Of a stretch of 64,000 bases of DNA, positions 30,023 through 40,316 are shown piece after piece (positions within the stretch are counted from its first letter, which is position 1; every line of letters starts with the position of its first letter). This stretch comes from Pycnococcus provasolii (lineage: Eukaryota > Chlorophyta > Pseudoscourfieldiophyceae > Pseudoscourfieldiales > Pycnococcaceae). The stretch covers positions 620,001 through 684,000 of the forward strand of contig OW568870.1 in the NCBI GenBank assembly GCA_938743325.2, written 5' to 3'. A model generated the notes under the pieces. The model saw only the letters and a program-made list of their open reading frames with translations, was not told the DNA's origin and ran no database searches. The translations under genes were made by a program, and so were the position numbers.

Positions 30023-31327
30023 TAACTGCAGCGGCGGAGGGTGAGGCCGCCATATGGTTTGGAACGACTTGATTTGAAAGGAAATCCGATGATCTGGAAG
30101 CTGAACAAGTCTCTCTATGGCCTGCGGCAAGCAGGGCACAATTGGATGCGTGATCTATTCGCATTTCTCCGTGACTATGGATTTGAGCAATCAATGTCTG
30201 ACACCAGCCTATGGTTCAAATACGGAGAGAATCAGAAGGTGGACCTGATGATCTTTGTCCACACTGACGACGGAAAGATCGCAGGCAGGACTCAAGAAAT
30301 CAATGACGATTTCATGAGGGCACTGAAAAAGAAATTCAACGTCGGAACGCACAAAAAGGGAATCGACAGAATTTTCAATGTGAAAGTGCAGAAGACAGAC
30401 GACGGTAATATTAAGCTGAGCATGGAAAAGTACATCAGCTACTTGATGAATCAATTCGATGTCAAAGCAAATGGAACTACAGATTGTCCAATGTCACCCT
30501 CTTACAAGATGGAAGTCAGCACTGAACCGACAGACACGGATGCCATGCGAGATAAACCTTTTCTCTCTCTCTTGTCTTCCTTGTTTTGGATTTCAAGGTG
30601 CTGTCGATATGACATTGCGGTAGCTTTGACGATTCTGTCACGAGCCTCAGCGAACGCTGAGCCGAAGCATTGGACAGCTCTTCTGCGAGTACTTCAATAT
30701 TTGGCGAACACGCCAACACGAGGCGTCGTCATTCGCCCTAGCAAGGACCCGTACAACGCTACATTGCTTACGTACACAGATGCGAGTTACGCAAGTGACC
30801 CGTCCACTGGAAGGAGCATCAGCGGACAAATAGTCACTGTGGATAACACGGTTCTCGACTGGACGTCGAAACATCAACCTTACGTGACCCTCAGCTCGGG
30901 CGACTCGGAAACGGTCGCCGCGGCCTCTGCCGCGACTCAAGCTGAATACTGGTCACAGCTCTTCGAACATGCATTCGGATCTCGGCCGAAATCTCTCATA
31001 GCCACAGACAGTACGACTGCACGCAACCTGCTAACCAACCCAATGCACACAACAGTGATGAAACACATTCGGACCAAGATGCTGTATGTTCGTGAGCTCA
31101 TTGGCGCACACCGCCACCAGTTATTCCACATTCCGGGCAAGGACAACCCGGCGGATATGATGACAAAACCTTTGGACGGCCGTACCATTCGACACCTTAA
31201 GCGACCGTTACGGTCGTGGGGTGGTGAGGTTGCTCGCGAGGACGCTAACACTGCCAAGCGAAACAGCACGACCTCAACTCTCGCGCCGACTCCAAAGCGT
31301 TTTCGGACCGCCAATGGCGGCCATTGA
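30023..31327 (+). mobile_element. Ty1/copia LTR-retrotransposon remnant (fossil): RT and RNase H part
   Basis: The translated DNA matches the C-terminal half of a copia pol polyprotein: reverse transcriptase (KLNKSLYGLRQAG is a family hallmark), the connection region (SLLWISR-like segment) and RNase H (LTYTDASYA, then HIPGKDNPADMMTKPL). Gag, protease, integrase and the 5' LTR are not seen, so the copy is broken, having lost its 5' half; the surviving part looks comparatively fresh. A 3' repeat-rich tail follows (31331-31552), and no LTR could be delimited. It lies in the only retroelement-bearing island of the window. Confidence 0.85.
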
Positions 31328-31330
31328 CAC

Positions 31331-31552
31331 CGGCAGTTGGTGCTGCCAAATTTTGTTTTTGACCTCAGCAGTCGGAGCTGCTGATTTATCTTTTTGACCA
31401 TGGCAGTCGGAGCTGCCATGTTTTCTTTTTGAATTCAGCAGTCGGAGCTGCTGTTTTATCTTTTTGACCATGGCAGTCGGAGCTGCCGTGCCTTTCTTTT
31501 GAATAGTCAGACGGTCGGAGCCGTTCTGTACTTCTCGCAGTTGGTGCTGCAA
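31331..31552 (+). repeat. Array of seven hairpins with conserved hexaloop and changing stems
   Basis: Seven short inverted repeats share the loop T(C/T)GG(A/T)G. Loop centres are at ~31339, 31374, 31409, 31444, 31479, 31517 and 31543; the first five are spaced exactly 35 bp apart. Stems differ but stay paired: GGCAG/CTGCC (1), TCAGCAG/CTGCTGA (2), CATGGCAG/CTGCCATG (3), CAGCAG/CTGCTG (4), CATGGCAG/CTGCCGTG (5, one G-T), ACGG/CCGT (6), GCAG/CTGC (7). T-rich spacers (TTTTTGACC, TTTTTGAATT) separate them. The array follows the copia remnant's coding end directly. Confidence 0.8.
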
Positions 31553-32477
31553 TAAGGAACGAAATTTTGTTGGCAGTTTACAGTGCATGCACGCCTTAGC
31601 ACCACGGGGTGGTGTGTGGTGCAAACCCCCAGTTGGGGACTTGGGGCGTGGCGCCAAGGCGGTGCAAACCCCTACTGGGTCATGACGTGGAAGGGCATGA
31701 CGTGGAGGGAGATTTAGTTAGATCCCCTAGTCCTTGTCAACCCCCTTTTTCCCCTTCCCCGGGACCGGGACCTTTTCCCCTTAACTGTAACCGCCATTCC
31801 AACCGTTCACTACACCTTAAGGTCAACTTTGCCGTCACAGATATAGAGGAGAATTGAGCGGCGCGACGGGTGGTGGAGCGACTGGAATGGAAGGGAAGAC
31901 AGCGGCGCGGCGAGGTGGTGCATCGTCAACGGCACGAGCAGCAGACGTCGCGGCATGCAAAAGCATGGTGTTTTCAGGTCGTAGCGTGTCGTCACGCAGT
32001 TGGTGACTAGATTCAACGTCAAGAATGACTACGGGACTGGCTGCGCGTAGGGTTCGTATCAATCCAATCCTTGGGGTTCCCAATTGTACTTATGCCGAGC
32101 CCATCCAAACCGTCGACAAGCATAAAGTTTGCCGTGCAAAAATCCCAACCCGAGCGAACCCCTAATAAACACCCCTACTGTAATAATAACTTGAAAAAAA
32201 GGGGAAAAGCCAGGTGGAAAAAGGTGGTGGAAAAGCCCCTCTGAAAAGCCCTACGATAATCCTAACCCTAAACATAGCCCTAAAACCCTAACCCGTTCGC
32301 CCCATAGAGGAAGGAATCTTATCCCTAAGTTATTTTGGGATTTCCATTTGCGCATTCGGAACTTTCTGTGGCTGCCATTCGTCGAAACATTCGTCGTCGT
32401 CGTCGTCGTCGTCATTGTTGTTTTGTTTCGTTTCTTTGGTTTCATCCGTCACCAATATTAAATTGTCCTCCGTCAAC
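31553..32477. other. Gene-poor stretch between copia remnant and CysRS gene
   Basis: It holds a repeated GGTGCAAACCCC motif (31618 and 31659), a doubled ATGACGTGGA motif (31681-31708), short frames at 31810-32083 without family features, a CCCTAA cluster (32258-32294) and a GTC trinucleotide run (32388-32414) in the CysRS leader. Part of it may be retroelement tail or LTR, but boundaries are not visible. Confidence 0.4.
32258..32294. repeat. Telomere-like CCCTAA cluster
   Basis: Four degenerate CCCTAA/CCCTAAA units lie ~185-220 bp upstream of the CysRS start. Confidence 0.55.
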
Positions 32478-34379
32478 ATGCTTCCTTCGTCGTCGTGCTT
32501 CGGTGGATTCAGTGCAGGATACACTCGTGGATCCATGCAGACGACATCTGCATCGAGGTTGTTGTCGTCATATGCTCCGTATCATCCGTCCTCTCGCAGC
32601 AGAGGAGGAGGTTTGTCATTTCGCAGTCGACTCTCTTTCAAACCACGCCGGTTGGTGGTTCCTCCTCCTGCTGCCGCATCATCAGCCTTGTCAACCACTT
32701 CTTCCACCACCTCCACATCTTCTTCAACTAGGAGCGAGGCGTTCAACCGAGACACCGCGCCCGCGTTCCAGCTCTACAACACCATGGCGCGCACAAAACA
32801 GCCGTTCCTGCCGAGGCCGGGCATGCAAAATAAAGTCACCATGTACGTGTGCGGAATCACCGCGTACGACTACAGCCACATCGGACACGCGCGCGCGTAC
32901 GTCTGCTACGACGTGCTGTATCGACACCTCACGCGGCTCGGATACGACGTCACGTACGTGCGCAACTTCACGGACGTTGACGACAAAATCATCAAGAGGG
33001 CGGACGAGATCAGAGAGAGAGACCCGAACGACCCGCTCGGTGAGCCGGTGGCGCTCGCGGCGGAGTTTTCGAGAGCCTTCCACGAGGACATGGATAAGCT
33101 CTCGTGCCTGCGACCACACCAGGAGCCGCGCGCCACCGAGCACATCCCAGAGATGATTGAGTTTATTGAGACGATGATCGGGAACGAACACGCGTACCCC
33201 GCGTCGAGCGACGACGACGGCGTGGGAGGTGACGTGTACTTCGCGGTTGACACGCTGCCAGGATACGGCGCTTTAAGTGGCCGCGACCCGAGCAAAGACA
33301 ACCGTGCGGGTGAGCGCATCGCGGTAGACGGGCGTAAGCGTGGTCCATTCGACTTCGCGCTGTGGAAGGGTGCGCGCAAGAACGACAGCATCAAGTGGGA
33401 CAGCCCGTGGGGTCTCGGGAGACCAGGATGGCACATAGAGTGCACAGCAATGATAAAAAAGACATTCGGCGGCTTTCCGATCGACATACACGGTGGTGGG
33501 CGCGACCTGCAGTTTCCACACCACGAAAATGAGCTCGCGCAGGCACGCGCTGGACAGGGCTGCTGCCAGTGTGACGACCCCTCGGCGGCATCCGAGCCAG
33601 ACTCGTACGCAAGATACTGGGTGCACAACGGCTTCGTCAATATTGACAACGAGAAAATGAGCAAGAGCTTGGGTAACTTTTTCACAATCCGAGACGTCTT
33701 CGAGCGTTACCCGCCGGATGCACTGCGGCACTTGCTAGCTTCGGCACAGTACCGTACCGACGTGAGCTACTCCGACACCGCGCTGGAGATGTCGTGCGAT
33801 ACTCTGTACTACACACGGTCCACGCTGCTCGATGGCGAGCTCGCCCTCGCCGCCACGATTGAGGCGGGAGGCGACGACAAAAAGGCGAACCCAAAGGAGC
33901 AGCTGGCCATTGCAGCAACGGCTCGCGAAGCGTGCGACAAGGCGATGGAGGATGACCTTAACACGCCGATGGTATGTGCCGCGGCGGTGCCAATTCTTAA
34001 GGCGATCAATGACATCTGCCAAACCAAGGCGGGCCGCAAGATGAAGGGGCGACAGGCTGCTCTTGAGGCACTGCTTGCGGCAGCGTACGACACATTCGAT
34101 CGACTGGGATTCGTCTGGGGCGGGTCTGATGCGGCGGAGGGCCATCGCTCGAGCCTTATTGAATACAAAGCTGCGGCGCTTCAGCGAGCCGGTCTCACAG
34201 AGGGGGACCTCTCCGAACGATTGTCTGCACGAGAAGAGGCGCGGAAGAACAAGGATTACGCCGAGTCAGATCGCTTGCGCGACGAGCTCGCAAAACTTGG
34301 CATTTCATTGCAAGACGGCAAGAAGGAGGAAGATGGCTCGCCCGCTTGGCGTCCGGTGCCAAGGACAGGTGAAGCCTGA
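32478..34379 (+). CDS. Cysteinyl-tRNA synthetase, organelle-targeted form
   Basis: The first ATG is 32478; the open frame before it has only a TTG. The first ~85 residues are Ser/Arg-rich and acid-poor, as expected of a plastid or mitochondrial transit peptide. The class I core follows: MYVCGITAYDYSHIGHARAY contains the HIGH motif (~133) and the first zinc Cys; TDVDDKII, the zinc-site HGGGRDLQFPHHENE, and KMSKSLGN (~393) are all intact, with the usual helical C-terminal domain. The enzyme charges tRNA-Cys using ATP. At 633 residues it is slightly longer than bacterial CysRS, and the bacterial-like sequence supports organelle use. Confidence 0.93.
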   Translation: MLPSSSCFGGFSAGYTRGSMQTTSASRLLSSYAPYHPSSRSRGGGLSFRSRLSFKPRRLVVPPPAAASSALSTTSSTTSTSSSTRSEAFNRDTAPAFQLYNTMARTKQPFLPRPGMQNKVTMYVCGITAYDYSHIGHARAYVCYDVLYRHLTRLGYDVTYVRNFTDVDDKIIKRADEIRERDPNDPLGEPVALAAEFSRAFHEDMDKLSCLRPHQEPRATEHIPEMIEFIETMIGNEHAYPASSDDDGVGGDVYFAVDTLPGYGALSGRDPSKDNRAGERIAVDGRKRGPFDFALWKGARKNDSIKWDSPWGLGRPGWHIECTAMIKKTFGGFPIDIHGGGRDLQFPHHENELAQARAGQGCCQCDDPSAASEPDSYARYWVHNGFVNIDNEKMSKSLGNFFTIRDVFERYPPDALRHLLASAQYRTDVSYSDTALEMSCDTLYYTRSTLLDGELALAATIEAGGDDKKANPKEQLAIAATAREACDKAMEDDLNTPMVCAAAVPILKAINDICQTKAGRKMKGRQAALEALLAAAYDTFDRLGFVWGGSDAAEGHRSSLIEYKAAALQRAGLTEGDLSERLSAREEARKNKDYAESDRLRDELAKLGISLQDGKKEEDGSPAWRPVPRTGEA

Positions 34380-34625
34380 GCTTGCTCATTCAGTAATAAA
34401 ATGCGAGTAACTCTGTCCAAATGTCGTTCATTCACACCATTCACATTCACCATTCAGAATATTCCCAGAGCTCCACTTGAGCTTGTTGTCGTTGTTGTCC
34501 TCGCCGTCGCCACCAACCGCGTGCGTGCATCAACACGATGACGGACTAGTATCATCCAAAGGAGTCCTATTTTAGGGAATGAAACTGTCTTGATCATGTA
34601 CTTTACACACACTGTATACAAACTA

Positions 34626-36830
34626 TTAGTGAAGATGCGCCGATCGCTCGCGGAGTTCCGCATCCGAGGTGTCAAGACGAACCTGCCGTTTCTGCAGAAT
34701 GCAATTGTCCAATTTTTCCTCAGATTTCTTAAGTTGCACCAAAGGCAAGATCGCCTCCACGGCAGCGGCATTCCGGTGTAGCTCCCACTCGTGCGCGCCG
34801 ACACAAATGCCAACCGCACGCAGAACGTGGTAGTATGGTGTGCCACGCTGGACTGAAACGTTCCACGCATCGTACCGCTCCGCGGGCGATTCTTGTTGTA
34901 ATGCAAAATCATGGTCCTGGTTTGGCATCCATAGTTCCTTATTTTCATGCACCTTCGAGCGTCGTTCGTACGTCCTTTTCTTCATTGGAAACAAGGCGAA
35001 AGGGGAAGAATCGGTACGTTCCTCCGCCGTTCCCCCATTAATCCTTTTCTTTTGTGGCCGTGGTTGTACGAAGGTTTGCTTAGCAGCCCCAGGCGGCGGC
35101 GGCGGCGGCGGCGGAGTCTTCATGCTGGGTAAGTGTTGCGGTGCTGGTGGATGTCGCAGGGTGGCGAGAGCGCTATGCACCACCTTGGCCGCCTCATCAT
35201 CTTCTTCGCGCGATCCATACGTCGGCACCAATTTCATTTTCTCTGCGTCAAAAGCCGGGACTTTGCGTCTAGCTCTCGCCACTATCATGGTCACACAGTC
35301 TGCGCCCAAGCGCTCAAGCGAGCTCGTTGGCAAGCCCGCGACGTTGTTTACCTGAGCCAAAAACTTGCGGTACCACTGGTGCCAATCTCCATCCGACAGC
35401 AGCTGCTTGGCAAGAGACGGCGTGACGATGCGAAACGAGTTGCCAACCCGCACATGCTCTGGAAGCTCCCAAGATAACAATCCTTTGTAGTGCAGGCTTG
35501 CAAACGAGAGTCGCGCCGCAGTGACAATAATAGCGCCGATGAGCAGGCGTGGGCGATCGAAGAGCAGCGTGTCACACTTCCCTCCATCGCGATTGTGACA
35601 AAACAGCTCCGCAATCTCTTGCGAACTTCTTGACACGCCATTCTCGCGAGATTTGCTCGCACGGTCGGTTTTCTTGCGAAATCCTAGATCGCTCACATGA
35701 GGTATTAGCATGCTAAGCAGGCGGTCACAAACTGCGTAAAGCTCGGGAGGAAGCGTCGCAAGCTTGATAATCCGATGAAGTAGCTGCCGATACGGCGGGA
35801 CAGCTCCCTCGGGGAGCATTCTCATCGCATTTCTCTCAATGAACATGTTGCGTTCATCTTGACTATCGCTTTGATAGTAGACGATTGTAGCGAATTGAGC
35901 GAATGTCGAGACGCCATCGCGGGAGACTATCGGCAAGTCATCCATATTTCTGCGTACGTCATCGAGCCCGTGCCTCCTCGCGGAGTCTAGCGAACGAAGG
36001 CTCTCGTCAACCTCGCTTATCCACGGCAAAGTCCCGTCAGCGAGTGCAGCTTGCACATCAGCGGCCAAAATTGGGATGTTGCGCATCCAGTGCGCGCAGA
36101 GAACAGCGCTGACAGCGCACCACGCGGACAGGGCCTTGGTTAATTGGACACGCACCTCGGTGATGGGAAGAGGTTCGACAGCTAACATCTCCGGCGTGTG
36201 CTTCGATAAGTATGCCTGCCAAACTGCCTCAGCGTCGTCCGCGATACCAGCGCTCTTCTTCTCAACCCTCTTCTGCTTCTTTTTCATCTCTTCGTCGTCA
36301 TCCCTCTTCTGCTTCTTTTTCTTGGTGCTCGACGGTCCGTCGTCGTCGTGGTCGTCGTCGTCATCCTGGTCGATACCTGAAAAACGGCAAGGCTTACGCG
36401 CAATCGCGCGCACCAGCACGGTTAGCACCTTGACGTACGCATCACGCGCTCTGTTGGCGTCGCACATCTCCTGCTGTTTGCGTTCTTGCGCACGAATAGC
36501 TCTACTTATTCGAGTCGCCTGGCTCGCATCGGCCACGCCTTCGTCAAGAACGACCGCGCCCTGCAACGCCAGCTCGTCTCTCATTGGCTGAGAGAGCTGC
36601 AGAGCAGGACCCTTGCCCTTGGCACGTCTCTGCGAGCCCGCACCACCAGCAAACCCGACGTCGTACGCGTCGTCGTTGGCGAGCGCGAGAGATGCACCGA
36701 ACGTGCCTGCTCTTGCGAACGTCTGCGTTTGTGTCTGCACGTCGTCGAGTGGGTTTCCGCATGACACGCACACGAGTCCGAAGTCGGCGTCGACGAATTC
36801 AAGAGAGCGGCAGACGAGGCAGACGGCCAT
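34626..36830 (-). CDS. RNA polymerase I TFIIB-like factor (TAF1B/Rrn7-like)
   Basis: The 734-residue protein opens with a zinc ribbon (Cys4, Cys7, Cys21, Cys24; CLVCRSLEFVDADFGLVCVSC) placed at the extreme N-terminus as in Rrn7/TAF1B. After a basic, low-complexity insert (KKKKQKRDDDEE, ~175-195) comes a cyclin-like region with the family-type HWMRNIPILAADVQAAL...GTLPWI, then a second helical region (LLIGAIIVTAARLSFASLHY). These proteins sit in the Pol I core-promoter factor that recruits the polymerase to rDNA. A 5-6 residue poly-Pro lies near the C-terminal third. Assignment rests on order and short motifs, not on a computed alignment. Confidence 0.7.
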   Translation of the reverse strand: MAVCLVCRSLEFVDADFGLVCVSCGNPLDDVQTQTQTFARAGTFGASLALANDDAYDVGFAGGAGSQRRAKGKGPALQLSQPMRDELALQGAVVLDEGVADASQATRISRAIRAQERKQQEMCDANRARDAYVKVLTVLVRAIARKPCRFSGIDQDDDDDHDDDGPSSTKKKKQKRDDDEEMKKKQKRVEKKSAGIADDAEAVWQAYLSKHTPEMLAVEPLPITEVRVQLTKALSAWCAVSAVLCAHWMRNIPILAADVQAALADGTLPWISEVDESLRSLDSARRHGLDDVRRNMDDLPIVSRDGVSTFAQFATIVYYQSDSQDERNMFIERNAMRMLPEGAVPPYRQLLHRIIKLATLPPELYAVCDRLLSMLIPHVSDLGFRKKTDRASKSRENGVSRSSQEIAELFCHNRDGGKCDTLLFDRPRLLIGAIIVTAARLSFASLHYKGLLSWELPEHVRVGNSFRIVTPSLAKQLLSDGDWHQWYRKFLAQVNNVAGLPTSSLERLGADCVTMIVARARRKVPAFDAEKMKLVPTYGSREEDDEAAKVVHSALATLRHPPAPQHLPSMKTPPPPPPPPGAAKQTFVQPRPQKKRINGGTAEERTDSSPFALFPMKKRTYERRSKVHENKELWMPNQDHDFALQQESPAERYDAWNVSVQRGTPYYHVLRAVGICVGAHEWELHRNAAAVEAILPLVQLKKSEEKLDNCILQKRQVRLDTSDAELRERSAHLH

Positions 36831-37264
36831 GCTAGGAACATGCCAGAACTGTTCCCCCCGAAGGAATTCACCGAACGCATTCGTCCAGATGGAACCCCGA
36901 ATTCGCGGGGCCGTTTTTCACTTTTCATCCCACCGCCGCACGCGCCGCAACCGACAATATAAGTACTATGGATGCCCATATCGGCGGCGTCGGCAGCACA
37001 ACAATCTCATCATCATCATCATCATCGCTGTTCATACAGTGCAGCATTACGTAAGCTCCAACTCATTGAGGTAGTGCTTACGCTAGTACAAGCAAAGGAT
37101 AATCGACAATCAAAGCAAAGCCCCAGGACAATCAAAGATTCAAAGCAAAGGATAATCGACAAGCAAATCGCCGATTTTTTTGACCATTTTTTGACAAAAT
37201 TTTGAGCGACGACAAAAACATTTGCCGTGGCTCATGAATAATACAGTAGTACTACTATCGTACT
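36831..37264. other. Intergenic region, 434 bp
   Basis: It holds a CAT microsatellite (37007-37027), a duplicated CAAAGCAAAGGATAATCGACAA segment (near 37092 and 37141) and a TACAGTA motif (37244). No gene is seen. The TAF1B-like promoter is expected here. Confidence 0.4.
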
Positions 37265-38824
37265 TTAAGAAGTATTCTTAAGTTGTCTTTCACCCGTCCT
37301 TAATCTCACGACGCAGTCCTTCACGTTCGCCTCCAAACGCCGGGCGTTGATCTCACTCTTAATCATTGCGAGGGTCAACACGCTCGTGCCTTGCGTCACA
37401 TACTCGTACGCCTGAAAATTGCTCTCAAGGCTTCTGCCCATGCCGTCAAGCACGATCAGCCATTCGTCGTGCGAAGTAACTATGTCGAGCTCTGATGTGA
37501 CCCACGCGTGCAGCTCGTTCGAGATGCTGCCAAGATCGAGAAGCGTGGAGTCCTGTCCGCTCGGAAGAAGCACAAGCCGGCCAGATTGCAGCATGTCGTC
37601 CACGACGGCGTCGGCGCGACGCGCCTCATCAACGAAGGCTTCGAGCTCCGCGAACGTCACGTCGTTCAGCGCGGGACTTGAATTTGCCGTGAGTGCCACC
37701 ATGGCATCGTCACCCATCATTTGCAGAATCGTACGTGCGAGCAGTACCATTCCCATCGTATCAGCGCCTGCGTTGTCGCAGAAGACGACCGCACGTCGAA
37801 TGGGACGACCGCTACCATCTTTCGCCGTCAGTCGCGATGAAAGTGCGGCGGCGTCATCGTAGTGCCAGCCTCCATCGCGCTCGCAGAACGCACGGGCGGC
37901 GCGAAATGTATCTGCCACCTTGGCGTTGTTCAGCAAGAGTCCAGGCTCACCATCACTGTCCAAGTCCACCTCGCACTCGTCGTCCACACAGTTCGCCTCG
38001 CTGGCAATCAGCCAAGCCGCGCCAGCGTCGAAGAGGTTCCCTGCCAGGCAGCACGCAAGTGCGAGTTCGAGAACTGCGGGCACGCCGTCTGGCGATAGCG
38101 CCAGCTCGGATTTTCCGTCAAGTTCAGCGCACAACTCAGGGTATAACGCGAGTGCGACTTGTCCCTCCTCGTCCTTCATGGCGGCAAACACGTCACCGCA
38201 CCCGTATTCGCGCACGAGCCTTTCCTTTTCGCGAACCATCCAAAGCAGTGTCGGCGCCTCTCCGGACGCGGGATGCCAGTCAGGCTGCTTCATGTCCTCG
38301 AGCCAGGAGTGGTACGCCTGCTCGAAGCGCTCGTACGCCTCATACGTGACACCACCGACGTTCGCCTGTTCGCTCCTCCTTGCCTGCACCTGGTGCGCGG
38401 GTATTTGGTCGATGAGCAGTTGCGCCCACGCCGCGCGTATGTTTGCATCGCTTGCGCACGCGTCGCACACGCCCGGGCTTACGTGTCTGTATTTCTCGGC
38501 GTCAATCAGCGGGAGCGGCAACAGGCCACCATCATCATCACCTCCACCTCGTGCGACGACCCGTGGCGTTGGCGCGACGACAGGCGCGACCAAGGAAGAA
38601 GAATCTCCTGATGCTGATGCTGATGCTTTTGACGCGGACGATGACGACGACGCGGACGAACGAAATGAAAATCTACAAGAACGACGAGCTGAACCTAAAT
38701 AAGGAGATGACAAACGAGCTGACGGAAGAGCGAGCACGAGGAGAGGATGCCGGCTTGAGCGAGAGCTGATAGATACAGCAGATACGGAAGAGCGAGAACT
38801 CGCACGAGGAGAGGAGACGGACAT
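37265..38824 (-). CDS. DUF89 metal-dependent damage-control phosphatase, transit-peptide form
   Basis: The 519-residue protein begins with a long Ser/Arg-rich leader (MSVSSPRASSRSSVSAVS) typical of plastid import. The DUF89 (ARMT1/At2g17340-type) domain fills residues ~100-510. Its metal-site motifs are clear: FCDNAGADT, ANSSPALNDVT, and VLDGMGRSLESN near the C-terminus. Subfamily II members, including the C-terminal part of pantothenate kinase 4, hydrolyse damaged phosphometabolites such as oxidised 4'-phosphopantetheine. The substrate here is inferred from family only. The first ATG is used; it sits right at the start of the transit-like stretch. Confidence 0.85.
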   Translation of the reverse strand: MSVSSPRASSRSSVSAVSISSRSSRHPLLVLALPSARLSSPYLGSARRSCRFSFRSSASSSSSASKASASASGDSSSLVAPVVAPTPRVVARGGGDDDGGLLPLPLIDAEKYRHVSPGVCDACASDANIRAAWAQLLIDQIPAHQVQARRSEQANVGGVTYEAYERFEQAYHSWLEDMKQPDWHPASGEAPTLLWMVREKERLVREYGCGDVFAAMKDEEGQVALALYPELCAELDGKSELALSPDGVPAVLELALACCLAGNLFDAGAAWLIASEANCVDDECEVDLDSDGEPGLLLNNAKVADTFRAARAFCERDGGWHYDDAAALSSRLTAKDGSGRPIRRAVVFCDNAGADTMGMVLLARTILQMMGDDAMVALTANSSPALNDVTFAELEAFVDEARRADAVVDDMLQSGRLVLLPSGQDSTLLDLGSISNELHAWVTSELDIVTSHDEWLIVLDGMGRSLESNFQAYEYVTQGTSVLTLAMIKSEINARRLEANVKDCVVRLRTGERQLKNTS

Positions 38825-39036
38825 CTGTATCGAGCGAGCGAGAGAAGAGAAGAGAGCCTCGAGGAACGGAATGAATGGTTCGGGATGAGTGTGTTAAAAA
38901 ACGAGAAAAGATATGGGATGAGATTTCCCCATCGGAGTTTGAGGCGGAAACTGTTTCGGGGTTTTGTTTCCAAGATATTTCTACCCTACACGTACAGGTG
39001 TTACAACTTAAAATTTTAGTACTAAGGTTAGTGTTA

Positions 39037-40062
39037 TCAGTGAATGCCACCTCTTCCGAAGTACGTCTCCGCAGGACACTGCGTCGCCTTGTGCCCCGCA
39101 AGCAAACACACATTGCAGTGCCGATGGTCGTAATCGCACCTCTCGAGCTTCTTGCATGTCGCGTAGTTGTGGTAGCGGCAGATGAGAAGTCCGTCGGGAG
39201 AGAATTTCGCAGGAAAACGACGGGGGTGTAGTGTGAAGTTGGTTCGACTGCCAGTTGTCAGCTGGATGCGCGAGCGCGCCTCCGCGGCAAGCTTTGCACG
39301 CCATTCGTCGGCGTGAGGAAGCTTCTCGAGGAAGTGCTCTGCGTACTCCGGATGAGAAAGTCGGCCGTGCTCGACGGCGTGGGCGTGCATCTCCTCGCAC
39401 TTCACGACACAAACGTCCGGCTTCATCTCCTGTTCAACAAACGGCAATAGCATAGCCAGAACATCGAGGGAGCGGTCGCCTCCGACGTCGACGCATACCT
39501 TGTTGCAAGAGTGCTTATCTGCAAGCGCTTTGAGCCTGTGCATGTCCTGAAGACAGTCAAGAAGCTCAAACTGGCAGTTCGGGTACTTCTTCCTGGAAGC
39601 CTCGATTCCCTCGGCGGACGAGTCCACGCCAAGCACCCATGCGCCCTGCTGGTGAATGATGTTGGTTGCGACGCCCCACGACGATCCGATTTCCAAGATA
39701 CGGTCATCCTTCTGCGCGAATGCTTGTGCGAGGTGTCTGAATGTGCGCGTGTCTGGACATATGACGACGAGAGGCAGGTTGTTGGCGTCCCGTTCGTCGA
39801 TGGCGGGTACAAGGCGTGCAATTTTCACGACGTCGCATTCTTCTCCGTCTTCGTACGAAACAAGCACGCGTCCCTGTTTTACCTTTCCATGCCCGGAGTC
39901 TGGATGAGCGACTGTAGCGGTTCTCTTGGCGTGCGCGCTATGAAGGACGTGAACACGAGTCAGAATACGAGAGTCCTCTGGAGAGAGCAGGAACCGGCGT
40001 GGCCAGATGAACACGGAAGGAGCAGCACAGAACGCAGAGGGCAAGTCAGTGGACGCCATCAT
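39037..40062 (-). CDS. SAM-dependent methyltransferase fused to CCCH and CCHC zinc fingers
   Basis: The first ATGs are at 40062 and 40059 (upstream the frame has only TTG), giving ~341 residues. An N-terminal basic/acidic part (~20-80) contains a Tudor-like GRVLVSYEDGEECDVVKI. The Rossmann methyltransferase region (~95-250) shows motif I LEIGSSWGVAT, then VLGVDSSAEGIEASRK and the acidic VCVDVGGDRS. After a linker come CRYHNYATCKKLERCDYDH (CCCH finger) and CNVCLLAGHKATQC (CCHC knuckle). The fingers suggest an RNA substrate, so an RNA methyltransferase or RNA-linked regulator is inferred. A CCCTAA pair lies ~135 bp upstream of the start. Confidence 0.75.
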   Translation of the reverse strand: MMASTDLPSAFCAAPSVFIWPRRFLLSPEDSRILTRVHVLHSAHAKRTATVAHPDSGHGKVKQGRVLVSYEDGEECDVVKIARLVPAIDERDANNLPLVVICPDTRTFRHLAQAFAQKDDRILEIGSSWGVATNIIHQQGAWVLGVDSSAEGIEASRKKYPNCQFELLDCLQDMHRLKALADKHSCNKVCVDVGGDRSLDVLAMLLPFVEQEMKPDVCVVKCEEMHAHAVEHGRLSHPEYAEHFLEKLPHADEWRAKLAAEARSRIQLTTGSRTNFTLHPRRFPAKFSPDGLLICRYHNYATCKKLERCDYDHRHCNVCLLAGHKATQCPAETYFGRGGIH

Positions 40063-40196
40063 GGACGCCGTGGAGAAGGAGTCACAAACCAAAAGTGAAC
40101 ATCAAAATCGCCGCCGCCGCCGCCGCCGGCATGAGATAGACTATCTGCCCGAGAGGAAGAAAACCATAAAAACCAAACCACCCCCCACCCCCCTCG

Positions 40197-40217
40197 TAAC
40201 CCTAACCCTAATCCCCC
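40197..40217. repeat. Telomere-like CCCTAA pair in promoter
   Basis: A 20-plus bp segment (CGTAACCCTAACCC then TAATCCCC) is identical to the one at 41128-41149. It lies upstream of the methyltransferase gene. Confidence 0.6.
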
Positions 40218-40316
40218 CCCTGACAATTCACAAACATCTCTTTTACTTTCATCAAAAATCAAATTATTTTACTATCGTATCAGTCGCAACATCAGTTTCT
40301 TCATCGAACGAACGGC

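Noticed and set aside
29747-30139. Minus-strand frame with a short segment recalling a retroviral-type protease end (DILIGRDLM)
   Set aside because: Too short and isolated; it overlaps the copia remnant on the other strand and no catalytic motif is visible.
29342-31552. Possible CRISPR-like arrays (regular spacing)
   Set aside because: The satellite has no unique spacers and the hairpin array has near-identical T-rich spacers; the DNA is eukaryotic.
36831-37264. Replication origin suggested by the duplicated A-rich segment
   Set aside because: Only two copies of a 22 bp repeat; nothing distinguishes it from an ordinary spacer.
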